A stretch of 15,249 nucleotides of DNA from Hippea sp. GTDB taxonomy: Bacteria; Campylobacterota_A; Desulfurellia; Desulfurellales; Hippeaceae. The stretch covers positions 1 to 15,249 of the forward strand of contig WFRG01000130.1 of the NCBI GenBank assembly GCA_015486705.1. The letters are read 5' to 3'. The notes beneath the pieces were generated by a model. The model ran no database searches. It was not told the origin of the DNA and saw nothing but the letters and a program-made list of their open reading frames with translations. Shown piece by piece: positions 1 through 6,400 of the stretch. How positions within the stretch are numbered: the stretch's first letter is position 1; the number at the start of each line of letters is the position of its first letter. The position numbers and the translations under genes are program-made.

Positions 1-150
1 GAGGGTGTGGAAATGGTCATGCCAGGTGATAACGTAGAGTTAACAGTTGAACTCATAGCACCTGTTGCCCTTGAGAAAGAGACACGCTTTGCTATCAGGG
101 AAGGTGGTAGAACAGTTGGTGCTGGTGTAATAACGGAGATATTGGAGTAA
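1..150 (+). CDS. tuf: Elongation factor Tu, C-terminal fragment (first tuf copy)
   Basis: Only the last 49 residues are inside the window; the gene begins upstream. EF-Tu is the cytosolic GTPase that brings aminoacyl-tRNA to the ribosomal A site. The visible part is the end of domain 3, the beta-barrel that contacts the tRNA T-stem. It is recognisable by the stretch [12 protein letters not shown] near the left edge, the [14 protein letters not shown] motif and the usual ending ITEILE followed by TAA at 148-150. The fragment starts in frame at base 1. The next gene, rpmG, follows after 4 bases, and its ribosome binding site (GGAG, 144-147) lies inside the last tuf codons, so the two are probably cotranscribed. 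A second tuf starts at the other end of the window, so the genome carries at least two copies unless the replicon is unusually small. Confidence 0.97.
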   Translation, partial: EGVEMVMPGDNVELTVELIAPVALEKETRFAIREGGRTVGAGVITEILE

Positions 151-154
151 GCCA

Positions 155-304
155 ATGCGTGAAATGGTAACACTTGCTTGTTCTGAGTGTAAAAGAAAGA
201 ATTATACCAGCACGAGGGACAAGAAAAAGTCTAAAGAAAAATTGGAATTAAGGAAATACTGTCCATATTGTAGAAAACATACAATACATAGAGAGGTAAA
301 GTAG
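155..304 (+). CDS. rpmG: Large ribosomal subunit protein bL33, zinc-binding form
   Basis: The product is 49 residues, the normal size for bL33, a small 50S protein near the E site. It starts MREMVTLACSECKRKNY and ends HREVK. Four cysteines in two CxxC pairs (C9/C12 and C36/C39) mark the zinc-ribbon (C+) form. The start ATG at 155 is chosen because it matches family N-termini and has GGAG at 144-147, seven bases upstream; a second in-frame ATG three codons later is less likely. The gene sits between tuf and tRNA-Trp, a common location. Its TAG stop (302-304) shares its last two bases with the first two bases of the tRNA, so tRNA 5' processing would remove part of the stop codon. Confidence 0.96.
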   Translation: MREMVTLACSECKRKNYTSTRDKKKSKEKLELRKYCPYCRKHTIHREVK

Positions 305-379
305 GCCAGTAGCTCCAATTGGTAGAGCGGCGGTCTCCAAAACCGTTGGTTGGGGGTTCGAATCCTCCCTGGCCTGCCA
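303..379 (+). tRNA. trnW: tRNA-Trp, anticodon CCA, 3' CCA encoded
   Basis: The full cloverleaf folds by eye. The acceptor stem is AGGCCAG (303-309) with CTGGCCT (369-375), all seven pairs Watson-Crick. T8 and A9 follow at 310-311. The D stem is GCTC (312-315) with GAGC (325-328) and contains GG in its loop. The anticodon stem is 330-334 with 342-346, and the loop CTCCAAA (335-341) has anticodon CCA at 337-339. The variable loop is five bases. The T stem is GGGGG (352-356) with CCTCC (364-368), one G-U pair, around TTCGAAT. The discriminator is G376, as expected for bacterial tRNA-Trp, and CCA is encoded at 377-379. The A1-U72 pair also matches bacterial tRNA-Trp. The gene overlaps the rpmG stop codon by two bases and is followed 8 bases later by secE. 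Confidence 0.98.
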
Positions 380-387
380 TTTTTGTT

Positions 388-573
388 ATGATGAAGAAGA
401 TTACAGGTTTTTTAGAAGAAGTAAAGTTAGAGTTTAAAAAGGTAGTTTGGCCTGGTAAGAAAGAAGTAACTTCTGCCACTATCTCCGTTCTGATTTTTAC
501 GGTGGTAGTGGCCTTTATTTTGAGTATTCTTGATTACCTTATGTCTATAGGTTTGCAGTCGCTATTTAAATAA
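388..573 (+). CDS. secE: Preprotein translocase subunit SecE
   Basis: A 61-residue single-spanning form of SecE, the essential subunit that clamps SecY in the inner-membrane translocon. The N-terminal amphipathic part carries the family motif EFKKVVWPGKKEV (about residues 15-27). One hydrophobic transmembrane segment follows at about 31-58. The short one-helix form is usual outside the enterobacteria. Reading continues open upstream through the tRNA, but that part is not protein coding. The plausible starts are the adjacent ATG codons at 388 and 391; 388 is given here. Neither has a Shine-Dalgarno sequence: the eight bases between the tRNA CCA and the ATG are TTTTTGTT. The gene precedes nusG, its near-universal partner. 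Confidence 0.94.
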   Translation: MMKKITGFLEEVKLEFKKVVWPGKKEVTSATISVLIFTVVVAFILSILDYLMSIGLQSLFK

Positions 574-588
574 AGAAGGTTAACATAA

Positions 589-1128
589 ATGAGTGATGTT
601 AGATGGTACACTATCCATACGCAGGTTGGCTATGAAGAGAAAGTGAAGTCTATGCTTGAAAATAAGTTGAAAGAGATGGGCTTACTTGATGATGTGGAAG
701 AAATTTTTGTACCTTTTGAAGAGGTCATTGTTATAAAGAAAAACAACAAAAAAGAGAAGGTAAAAAAATGTCTTTACCCGAGCTATGTTTTTGTTAAGGC
801 TAAAATGAGCGACAAACTTTACAATATAGTGAGGAAAATGTCTTTTGCTTCGGGCTTTATTGGTTATAAAAACGAGCCTGCTCCAGTAGATGAATCTGAA
901 ATTAAGCAGATAAAAGATAGAGTTGAAAGCTCAAAGGAGGCCCCAAGGCTGTCGGTTTCTTTCGAACCTGGAGAATCTGTTAGGGTCCTAGACGGTCCTT
1001 TTGCCAACTTTACTGGAACTGTTGATGAGGTTGATGTTGAGAAGGGTAGATTAAGAATATTGGTTAGCATATTTGGTAGGTCAACACCAGTTGAATTAAA
1101 TTACAATCAGGTAGAGAAAGTAGAATAA
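589..1128 (+). CDS. nusG: Transcription termination/antitermination protein NusG
   Basis: A 179-residue NusG, the universally conserved elongation factor that binds the RNA polymerase clamp through its NGN domain and links it to Rho or the ribosome through its KOW domain. The N-terminus [19 protein letters not shown] is typical. The NGN domain spans about residues 4-115, and the KOW domain begins near G128 ([16 protein letters not shown]). Length is close to the usual 175-185 residues with no inserted domain. AGAAGG at 574-579 lies nine bases before the ATG, right after the secE stop. The gene is 13 bases upstream of rplK, consistent with cotranscription. Confidence 0.98.
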   Translation: MSDVRWYTIHTQVGYEEKVKSMLENKLKEMGLLDDVEEIFVPFEEVIVIKKNNKKEKVKKCLYPSYVFVKAKMSDKLYNIVRKMSFASGFIGYKNEPAPVDESEIKQIKDRVESSKEAPRLSVSFEPGESVRVLDGPFANFTGTVDEVDVEKGRLRILVSIFGRSTPVELNYNQVEKVE

Positions 1129-1141
1129 AAGGGAGTTAAAA

Positions 1142-1573
1142 ATGGCAAAGAAAGAGGTAGTTGCTCAAATTAAGTTGCAAATAGAAGCAGGCAAGGCATC
1201 ACCTGCTCCTCCTGTAGGTCCGGCTTTAGGTCAACATGGTGTAAACATAATGGATTTTGTTAAAAAGTTTAACGATGTTACAAAGGATAGAATGGGCGAT
1301 ATAGTGCCTGTTGTCATCACAGTTTATGCTGATAGATCTTTTGACTTCATAACAAAGACGCCACCTACAAGTTCGTTGATAAAGAAAGTCTTAGGTATAG
1401 AGAAAGGCTCAAGCGATCCAGCAAGGCAGAAGGTTGGCAAATTAACAAAAGAACAAGTAGAGGAGATTGCAAAGATTAAGCTTCCTGATTTGAATACAAG
1501 TGAAATTGAAAAGGCAATGAAAACAGTTGCTGGCACAGCTATAAATATGGGAGTAGAGGTAGAGGAGTTTTAA
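1142..1573 (+). CDS. rplK: Large ribosomal subunit protein uL11
   Basis: A 143-residue L11, which forms the GTPase-associated centre with 23S rRNA helices 43-44 at the stalk base. The start [19 protein letters not shown] and the proline-rich [17 protein letters not shown] (residues 20-36) are diagnostic; this N-terminal part faces the thiostrepton pocket in other bacteria. A C-terminal rRNA-binding domain runs from about residue 75 to the end (VGVEVEEF near the C-terminus). GGGAG at 1131-1135, six bases before the ATG, sets the start. The 51-base gap to rplA contains a hairpin described separately as a possible L1 target. Confidence 0.98.
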   Translation: MAKKEVVAQIKLQIEAGKASPAPPVGPALGQHGVNIMDFVKKFNDVTKDRMGDIVPVVITVYADRSFDFITKTPPTSSLIKKVLGIEKGSSDPARQKVGKLTKEQVEEIAKIKLPDLNTSEIEKAMKTVAGTAINMGVEVEEF

Positions 1574-1579
1574 ATTTAA

Positions 1580-1608
1580 CTTTACCACTGTTAGTGGGAG
1601 CTCTAAAG
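1580..1608 (+). promoter_or_regulatory. Candidate L1-binding mRNA hairpin in the rplK-rplA spacer
   Basis: Seen directly: CTTTA (1580-1584) can pair with TAAAG (1604-1608), and CCACT (1585-1589) pairs with AGTGG (1593-1597) around a GTT loop. This gives two stacked five-pair helices with a six-base bulge, GAGCTC (1598-1603), on the 3' side only. L1 is known to repress its own mRNA by binding a copy of its 23S site, made of two helices joined by an asymmetric loop with a GGGAG-like strand. AGTGGGAG here resembles that pattern, and the position 17 bases before the rplA start suits feedback control. The identification is inference; the pairing is solid but short. Confidence 0.45.
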
Positions 1609-1624
1609 AAAAAAGGAGAGCGTT

Positions 1625-2317
1625 ATGGCAAAGAGAGGTAAGAAGTATATTGAAGCCTTGAAAAAATATAATCATCTGGAGGAATATTCTTTGGACGAGG
1701 CTGTAAAGATTCTTAAAGAGATATCTTATGCTAACTATGATGAAACAGTTGAGGTGCATATGAAATTGGGCGTTGACCCAAGGCACTCAGATCAAATCGT
1801 TAGAGGCTCTGTTACACTTCCTAATGGAACCGGAAAAAAGGTTAGAGTTTTGGTTTTTGCAAAGGGTGAGAAGATTAAAGAGGCTGAGGAAGCTGGCGCT
1901 GACTATGTGGGTGGTCAGGAGTACGCTGATAAAATAGCCAAAGAGGGCTGGCTTGAGTTTGATAAAGTTATTGCAACACCAGATATGATGGGTGTTGTAG
2001 GTAGATTAGGTAAGATTTTAGGTCCGAGAGGACTAATGCCAAATCCAAAGATTGGAACTGTTACGTTTGATGTAGCTGATGCAGTAAAGAGAGCAAAAGC
2101 TGGAGAGGTGGAATTTAGGGTTGATAAAACGGCCAATATTCATGTGGGTGTTGGCAAGAAATCTTTTGATAACGAGAAACTAAAGGAGAATATAATTACA
2201 CTATATGAAGCGATTGTTAAGGCTAAGCCATCTGCGGCTAAGGGTAAGTATATAAAGTCATTCCATATAGCTACAACTCATTCTCCGAGTGTTAAGATTA
2301 ATGTACAATCACTATAA
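1625..2317 (+). CDS. rplA: Large ribosomal subunit protein uL1
   Basis: A 230-residue L1, the protein of the mobile L1 stalk that helps release deacylated tRNA from the E site and often represses its own mRNA. The N-terminus [15 protein letters not shown] is typical. The family signature [15 protein letters not shown] falls at about residues 132-146, and the domain I/II alternation is complete, ending in [11 protein letters not shown]. Length is the usual 225-235. The ATG is preceded by AGGAGAG at 1614-1620. After the stop comes a 105-base spacer holding an L10-type leader, so downstream translation of rplJ can be controlled separately from rplKA. Confidence 0.98.
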   Translation: MAKRGKKYIEALKKYNHLEEYSLDEAVKILKEISYANYDETVEVHMKLGVDPRHSDQIVRGSVTLPNGTGKKVRVLVFAKGEKIKEAEEAGADYVGGQEYADKIAKEGWLEFDKVIATPDMMGVVGRLGKILGPRGLMPNPKIGTVTFDVADAVKRAKAGEVEFRVDKTANIHVGVGKKSFDNEKLKENIITLYEAIVKAKPSAAKGKYIKSFHIATTHSPSVKINVQSL

Positions 2318-2337
2318 AGTTAACATAAAGATTGAGA

Positions 2338-2422
2338 GGTCAAAGACTGTGGGTAGCCCAGGGGCTTTAAAGCAGGCCTACAGGAGACCAGTTTTTGGCC
2401 CGTCCAAGAAAGGAGGGGGATA
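2338..2422 (+). promoter_or_regulatory. Ribosomal protein L10 leader (autoregulatory RNA) upstream of rplJ
   Basis: The rplA-rplJ spacer shows the hallmarks of the L10 leader, the RNA that L10(L7/L12)4 binds to repress rplJL. The outer pair is GGTC (2338-2341) with GACC (2386-2389). Inside, GTGGGT (2349-2354) pairs with GCCTAC (2376-2381), including G-U pairs. AGACTGTGGGT just 5' and GGCTTTAAAG (2363-2372) in the inner region match the conserved kink-turn and loop sequences I recall for this family. A purine-rich 3' part ends at the Shine-Dalgarno site, where TCC (2403-2405) could pair with GGA (2412-2414). The family assignment rests on motif and position; the exact fold was not computed. 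Confidence 0.8.
2411..2416 (+). promoter_or_regulatory. Ribosome binding site fixing the TTG start of rplJ
   Basis: AGGAGG lies six bases before TTG at 2423. It decides the start, since there is no ATG in frame nearby: the first downstream in-frame ATG is at codon 22, inside the conserved rRNA-binding domain. It lies at the 3' end of the L10 leader, so structure changes there could mask it. Confidence 0.85.
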
Positions 2423-2944
2423 TTGAAGAAAGAACGGAAAGTAGAGTTAGCTGAGAAGCTAAGGGAGAGGCTACAGGAAGCCAAGATGATTATTATTTCA
2501 GAATACGCTGGCTTAACTGTAGATCAAATGGAGTCCATAAGGAACTCTGTCAAGGAAAGGGGCTATACGTTTAACGTTATTAAAAACAACATTGTAAAGA
2601 AGGCTATTGAAGGTACTGAATGGGAGACTTTAACAGACAGATTAAGTGGCCCTAACGCTTTTGCTTTGTGTTTTGATGACCCAGCTGAGCTTGCAAAGCT
2701 GTTGGTAGAGAAATCTAAAGAGTTTAAAAAACTAAAGGTTAAGCTTGGCTGCTTGGATGGTAAGATTCTCGAAGCAAAAGATGTTGTAGCTTTGAGTAAA
2801 TTACCTCCAAGGGAAGTGTTGTTGGCTCAGCTTTTGGGAACTATGAAGGCTCCTGTGTCTGGTTTTGTCAATGTTTTAGCGGCCAATATAAGGCAGCTTC
2901 TGTATGTACTTAAAGCAATAGAAGAAAAGAAAAAAGGAAATTAA
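2423..2944 (+). CDS. rplJ: Large ribosomal subunit protein uL10 (TTG start)
   Basis: A 173-residue L10, the base of the L7/L12 stalk. It binds 23S rRNA through its N-terminal globular domain and L7/L12 dimers through a long C-terminal helix. Family features are KKERKVELAEKLRERL at the start, ISEYAGLTVDQM, NVIKNNIVKKAIEGT and LSGPNAF. The start is TTG, supported by a perfect AGGAGG six bases upstream. Compared with E. coli L10 (165 residues) the C-terminal helix is longer. It ends RQLLYVLKAIEEKKKGN, close to the Thermotoga-type tail as I recall it, which carries three L7/L12 dimers rather than two. Upstream lies an L10 leader and downstream, 13 bases away, rplL. Confidence 0.97.
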   Translation: MKKERKVELAEKLRERLQEAKMIIISEYAGLTVDQMESIRNSVKERGYTFNVIKNNIVKKAIEGTEWETLTDRLSGPNAFALCFDDPAELAKLLVEKSKEFKKLKVKLGCLDGKILEAKDVVALSKLPPREVLLAQLLGTMKAPVSGFVNVLAANIRQLLYVLKAIEEKKKGN

Positions 2945-2957
2945 GAGGAGGGGTTAA

Positions 2958-3344
2958 ATGGCAGAAATTACAAAGGAAGATGTTATTAAATTTATTGAAA
3001 ATATGACTGTTGTTGAGCTTGCAGATTTTGTTAAGGAATTAGAGGATAAATTTGGAGTTAGTGCGGCTGCTCCTGTTGCTGCTGTTGCTGCTGCACCTGC
3101 TGCAGGTGGAGAAGCAGCTCAAGAGCAAGAAAAAACAGAATTTGATGTAGTTTTGAATAAAGCTGGCGACAAGAAAATCCAAGTTATCAAAGTTGTTAGA
3201 GAGCTTACAGGATTAGGTCTTAAAGAGGCTAAAGCTCTTGTTGATGCTGCACCTAAAGCTGTTAAAGAGAAAGTCAGCAAAGAAGAAGCTGAGCAGATTA
3301 AGGCTAAGTTAGAAGAGGCTGGTGCTGAAGTCGAGATTAAATAA
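2958..3344 (+). CDS. rplL: Large ribosomal subunit protein bL12 (L7/L12)
   Basis: A 128-residue L7/L12, the multicopy stalk protein that recruits and stimulates translational GTPases such as the EF-G and EF-Tu encoded nearby. The N-terminal dimerisation domain is about residues 1-33 ([20 protein letters not shown]). A flexible Ala/Pro hinge spans 34-58 ([17 protein letters not shown]), encoded by a GCT/GCA-rich low-complexity run at 3060-3118. The C-terminal domain (59-128) holds the factor-binding helices, with [20 protein letters not shown] near 78-97. The Shine-Dalgarno GAGGAGGGG at 2946-2953 precedes the ATG. A strong terminator 36 bases past the stop suits the need for more L7/L12 than RNA polymerase. 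Confidence 0.98.
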   Translation: MAEITKEDVIKFIENMTVVELADFVKELEDKFGVSAAAPVAAVAAAPAAGGEAAQEQEKTEFDVVLNKAGDKKIQVIKVVRELTGLGLKEAKALVDAAPKAVKEKVSKEEAEQIKAKLEEAGAEVEIK

Positions 3345-3346
3345 TC

Positions 3347-3375
3347 TTGATAAAAGGTGGGCTTACTACTATACG
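3347..3375 (+). promoter_or_regulatory. Candidate sigma-70 promoter between rplL and rpoB
   Basis: TTGATA (3347-3352) and TATACG (3370-3375) are separated by exactly 17 bases, with five and four matches to the consensus hexamers. The -35 region begins directly after the rplL stop codon. The expected start of transcription, about 3382, falls in the 5' arm of the terminator hairpin, so RNAs made here would lack the first bases of that stem. The -35 context AATCTTGATAAAA recurs with one change before rpsL. No start site can be shown from sequence. Confidence 0.42.
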
Positions 3376-3379
3376 GTCA

Positions 3380-3412
3380 GGAAAGGGGCAAATGCCTCTT
3401 TCCTTTTTTTTT
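3380..3412 (+). terminator. Intrinsic terminator/attenuator between rplL and rpoB
   Basis: GGAAAGGGGC (3380-3389) pairs with GCCTCTTTCC (3394-3403), ten pairs with one G-U, around an AAAT loop, followed by nine T (3404-3412). This is a textbook Rho-independent terminator. E. coli also attenuates transcription between rplL and rpoB. Since rpoB is essential, it must be partial, or be bypassed by a downstream-acting promoter or antitermination. Confidence 0.92.
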
Positions 3413-3448
3413 CGAAAAATCTTTTTATAAAAGTAGACGAGGTGCATA

Positions 3449-6400
3449 ATGGCTAAACCTCTAAATTTAGATTACAGAATGAGGGTTAATTTTTCAAAAG
3501 CCGATGAAGTTTTAGAGATACCTGATCTTTTAAGACTTAACATAGATTCCTTCGAGGAATTCATAGATAAAAATAGTAAAAAAGAAAAGAATTTGGATAA
3601 TGCTCTAAAATCCATTTTTCCCATAGATGATACACACGGTAGGTTGCGTTTAGAATTGGTGGATTGGTATATTACCCCTCCGAAATTTTCTCCTGATGAG
3701 TGCAAAGCAAAGGGTTTGTCCTATACGGGGAATCTAACCATAAAGGTGAGGCTTACCCAATGGAATATAAATGAACAAACAGGAGAAAAAGTTAATATTG
3801 AAGATATAAAAGAACAAGATATATATGTAGGAGAAATACCTTTAATAACAGAATCTGGCAGCTTCGTTGTAAATGGTGTAGAGCGTGTTATTGTAGGGCA
3901 GCTTCATAGGTCTCCCGGTGTTATATTTAAGAAATTGTCTGAGTTTGCTGGTAGAAGTCTTTACTATGCACAGATAATTCCTGAGCGCGGCAGTTGGATA
4001 GAATTTGAAACCGAGGCTAGAGAAATAATTACGACAAGAATTGATAGGAAAAAGAAATTCCCAGCTACGATAATTTTACAAGCACTTGGTATAACTGAAG
4101 AAGAGATGCTAAATAGATTTTATAACACTGTTAATGTAAGGATTGAAGCCGGTAGGATTTATGCGAAGTTAGAAGATTCAATAGTGGGTTTCAAAGTTGA
4201 TAGTGATATTGAAGTAAATGGTGACGTATTGATAAATGAAGGTAAAAAAATTACCCGTAGGATTTTTAAAAAGCTTAAAGAATCAGGGATTGAGTTGATT
4301 CCTATAAGGGAAAGTGAGCTTTTTAATAAGTATTCGGCAAGTGTTGTAAAGGTAAATGATGAAGGTGAAGATGTTGTTGTTCTTGATATTGGCTCTCGTC
4401 TAGATAAAGAAAAACTGAGTTTTATAAAGAAATTCGATAAAGAGTTTAAGGTTATTTATTCTGAATTTGACGACTATTTTATATTGAATACTATTCTTGC
4501 CTCCAGAGAGGTTTTGAGAAAGAGAAGAGTTGCCTTACCAGATGAGCTATCAACCGAAAATGTGGCAAGAATATTTATACATACGCTTTTAAGGCCAGGT
4601 GAACATACATCTGTTGAGGATGCTAAGAAATTTTTTGATAATTTATTCTTTGACCCTGAAAGATACGATATTTCCCAAGAGGGAAGGATAAGGATAAATG
4701 AAGTGTTTGGTCTTGATATTCCAGAAAGTGTTAGGACTTTGACAAAAGAGGATTTTCTGGGATTACTTAATCACCTAATTTTACTTGTAAATGATAAAGC
4801 TGTTCCGGATGATGTTGATAGTTTGACAAATAGAAAGGTAAATTTAATTGGAGATCAGCTTTATAGAGAAGTGAGAAATGGCCTTTTAAGGATGCAGCGT
4901 TTAGTTAAAGACAAACTTGTTATGAGAGATATTGACAATATTACTCCCTACGATGTCATAAATGCAAAACCTGTGGCAGTGGCAATCAAAGATTTTTTCT
5001 CCACAGGACAACTATCCCAGTTTTTAGATCAAACTAATATTTTATCTGAAATATCCCATAAAAGAAGATTGTCTGCTTTAGGCAGTGGAGGATTGACAAG
5101 AGAGAGGGCTGGATTTGAAGTTAGAGATGTTCATCCAAGCCATTACGGTAGGATTTGCCCAATTGAGACCCCCGAAGGTGCGAACATAGGTCTTATTTCT
5201 TCTTTAGCTATTTATGCTAAGGTAAATGAGTTTGGTTTTATAGAAACTCCATATAGGGTAGTAAAAAATGGCAAGGTCACAAAAGAAGTTATATATTTAA
5301 GTGCATCAAAGGAAAAAGGCTATATTATAGCACAGGCAAACGCTCCTTTGAATGAGGATAGTACTTTTAAGAATGAGTATGTAGCAGCAAGGAAAGATGG
5401 TGAATTTGTTATAGTTCATAACAGCGAAGTGGATTTAATGGATGTTTCCACAAATCAGATAGTATCCGTTGCAGCTGGTTTAATTCCGTTTTTAGAACAC
5501 GATGACGCAAACAGAGCTTTAATGGGTTCAAACATGCAGAGACAGGCGGTGCCTCTTTTAAGGCCAGAGGCTCCACTTGTGGGTACAGGTTTAGAGCCCG
5601 TAGCTGCTAAATATTCACGGTATGCACTTGTTGCCAAAAGAGATGGAAAGGTTGTTAGAATAGATAACAAAATTTACGTATCTTGCAAAACAGATAGTGG
5701 CTATGAGTTGGACGTATATCCATTGAAAAAATTTTTAAGGTCAAATCAAGATACCTGTTTTTCTCAAACGCCAGTTGTAGAAGTTGGAGATTACATAAAA
5801 GAAGGGCAGATTATAGCAGATGGCCCTTCTATGGATAAGGGTGAACTTGCCCTCGGTAAGAACCTTGTAGTAGCCTTTGTCTCTTGGAGAGGCTATAATT
5901 ATGAAGACGGTATTACAATATCAAGAAGGGTGGTTGAAGAGGATTTATATACATCTATTCATATAAAGGAATTTAGTGTTTATGTTAGAGATACAAAGTT
6001 TGGAGTTGAGGAGATTACAACAGATGTTCCAAACGCATCCAGCGAGATGATTAAGAATTTAGATAAAAATGGTATTGTGCGTATAGGGGCTTATGTTAAA
6101 CCGGGTGATATTTTAGTTGGTAAGGTCACTCCAAAGGCTGAGACCCATTATTCACCAGAAGAGAAACTCCTCCGTTCAATATTTGGAGAAAAGGCTGCCA
6201 ATGTTTCTGATTCATCATTGAAGGTTCCATCAGATACAAGCGGCATAGTTGTTGATGTTCAGATTTTGCATAGAAGGGGTACCCAGATAAATCCAAGGGA
6301 GAAAGAGATTGTTCAGGAAGAAAAAGAAAATATAAATAGAGAACTAAAACACAAACTTAGACTTCTTGAGCAACTCAGATTGGATAGCATAAGAGAGGCT

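Noticed and set aside
376..385. T5 run after tRNA-Trp as a terminator
   Set aside because: Only five T, with the unpaired G-CCA between the acceptor stem and the run, and secE starts at once.
319..387. Open frame upstream of secE through tRNA-Trp, giving an 84-residue protein
   Set aside because: The bases are fully explained by a tRNA with all stems paired. The extra residues do not resemble SecE N-termini and the TTG start has no ribosome binding site.
579..2329. Shared 11-mer GTTAACATAAA at 579-589 and 2319-2329
   Set aside because: It is AT-rich, sits in unrelated spacers and has no partner structure; probably coincidence.
3425..3432. TATAAA-like -10 just before rpoB
   Set aside because: No acceptable -35 lies 16-18 bases upstream, where the sequence is the terminator T-run.
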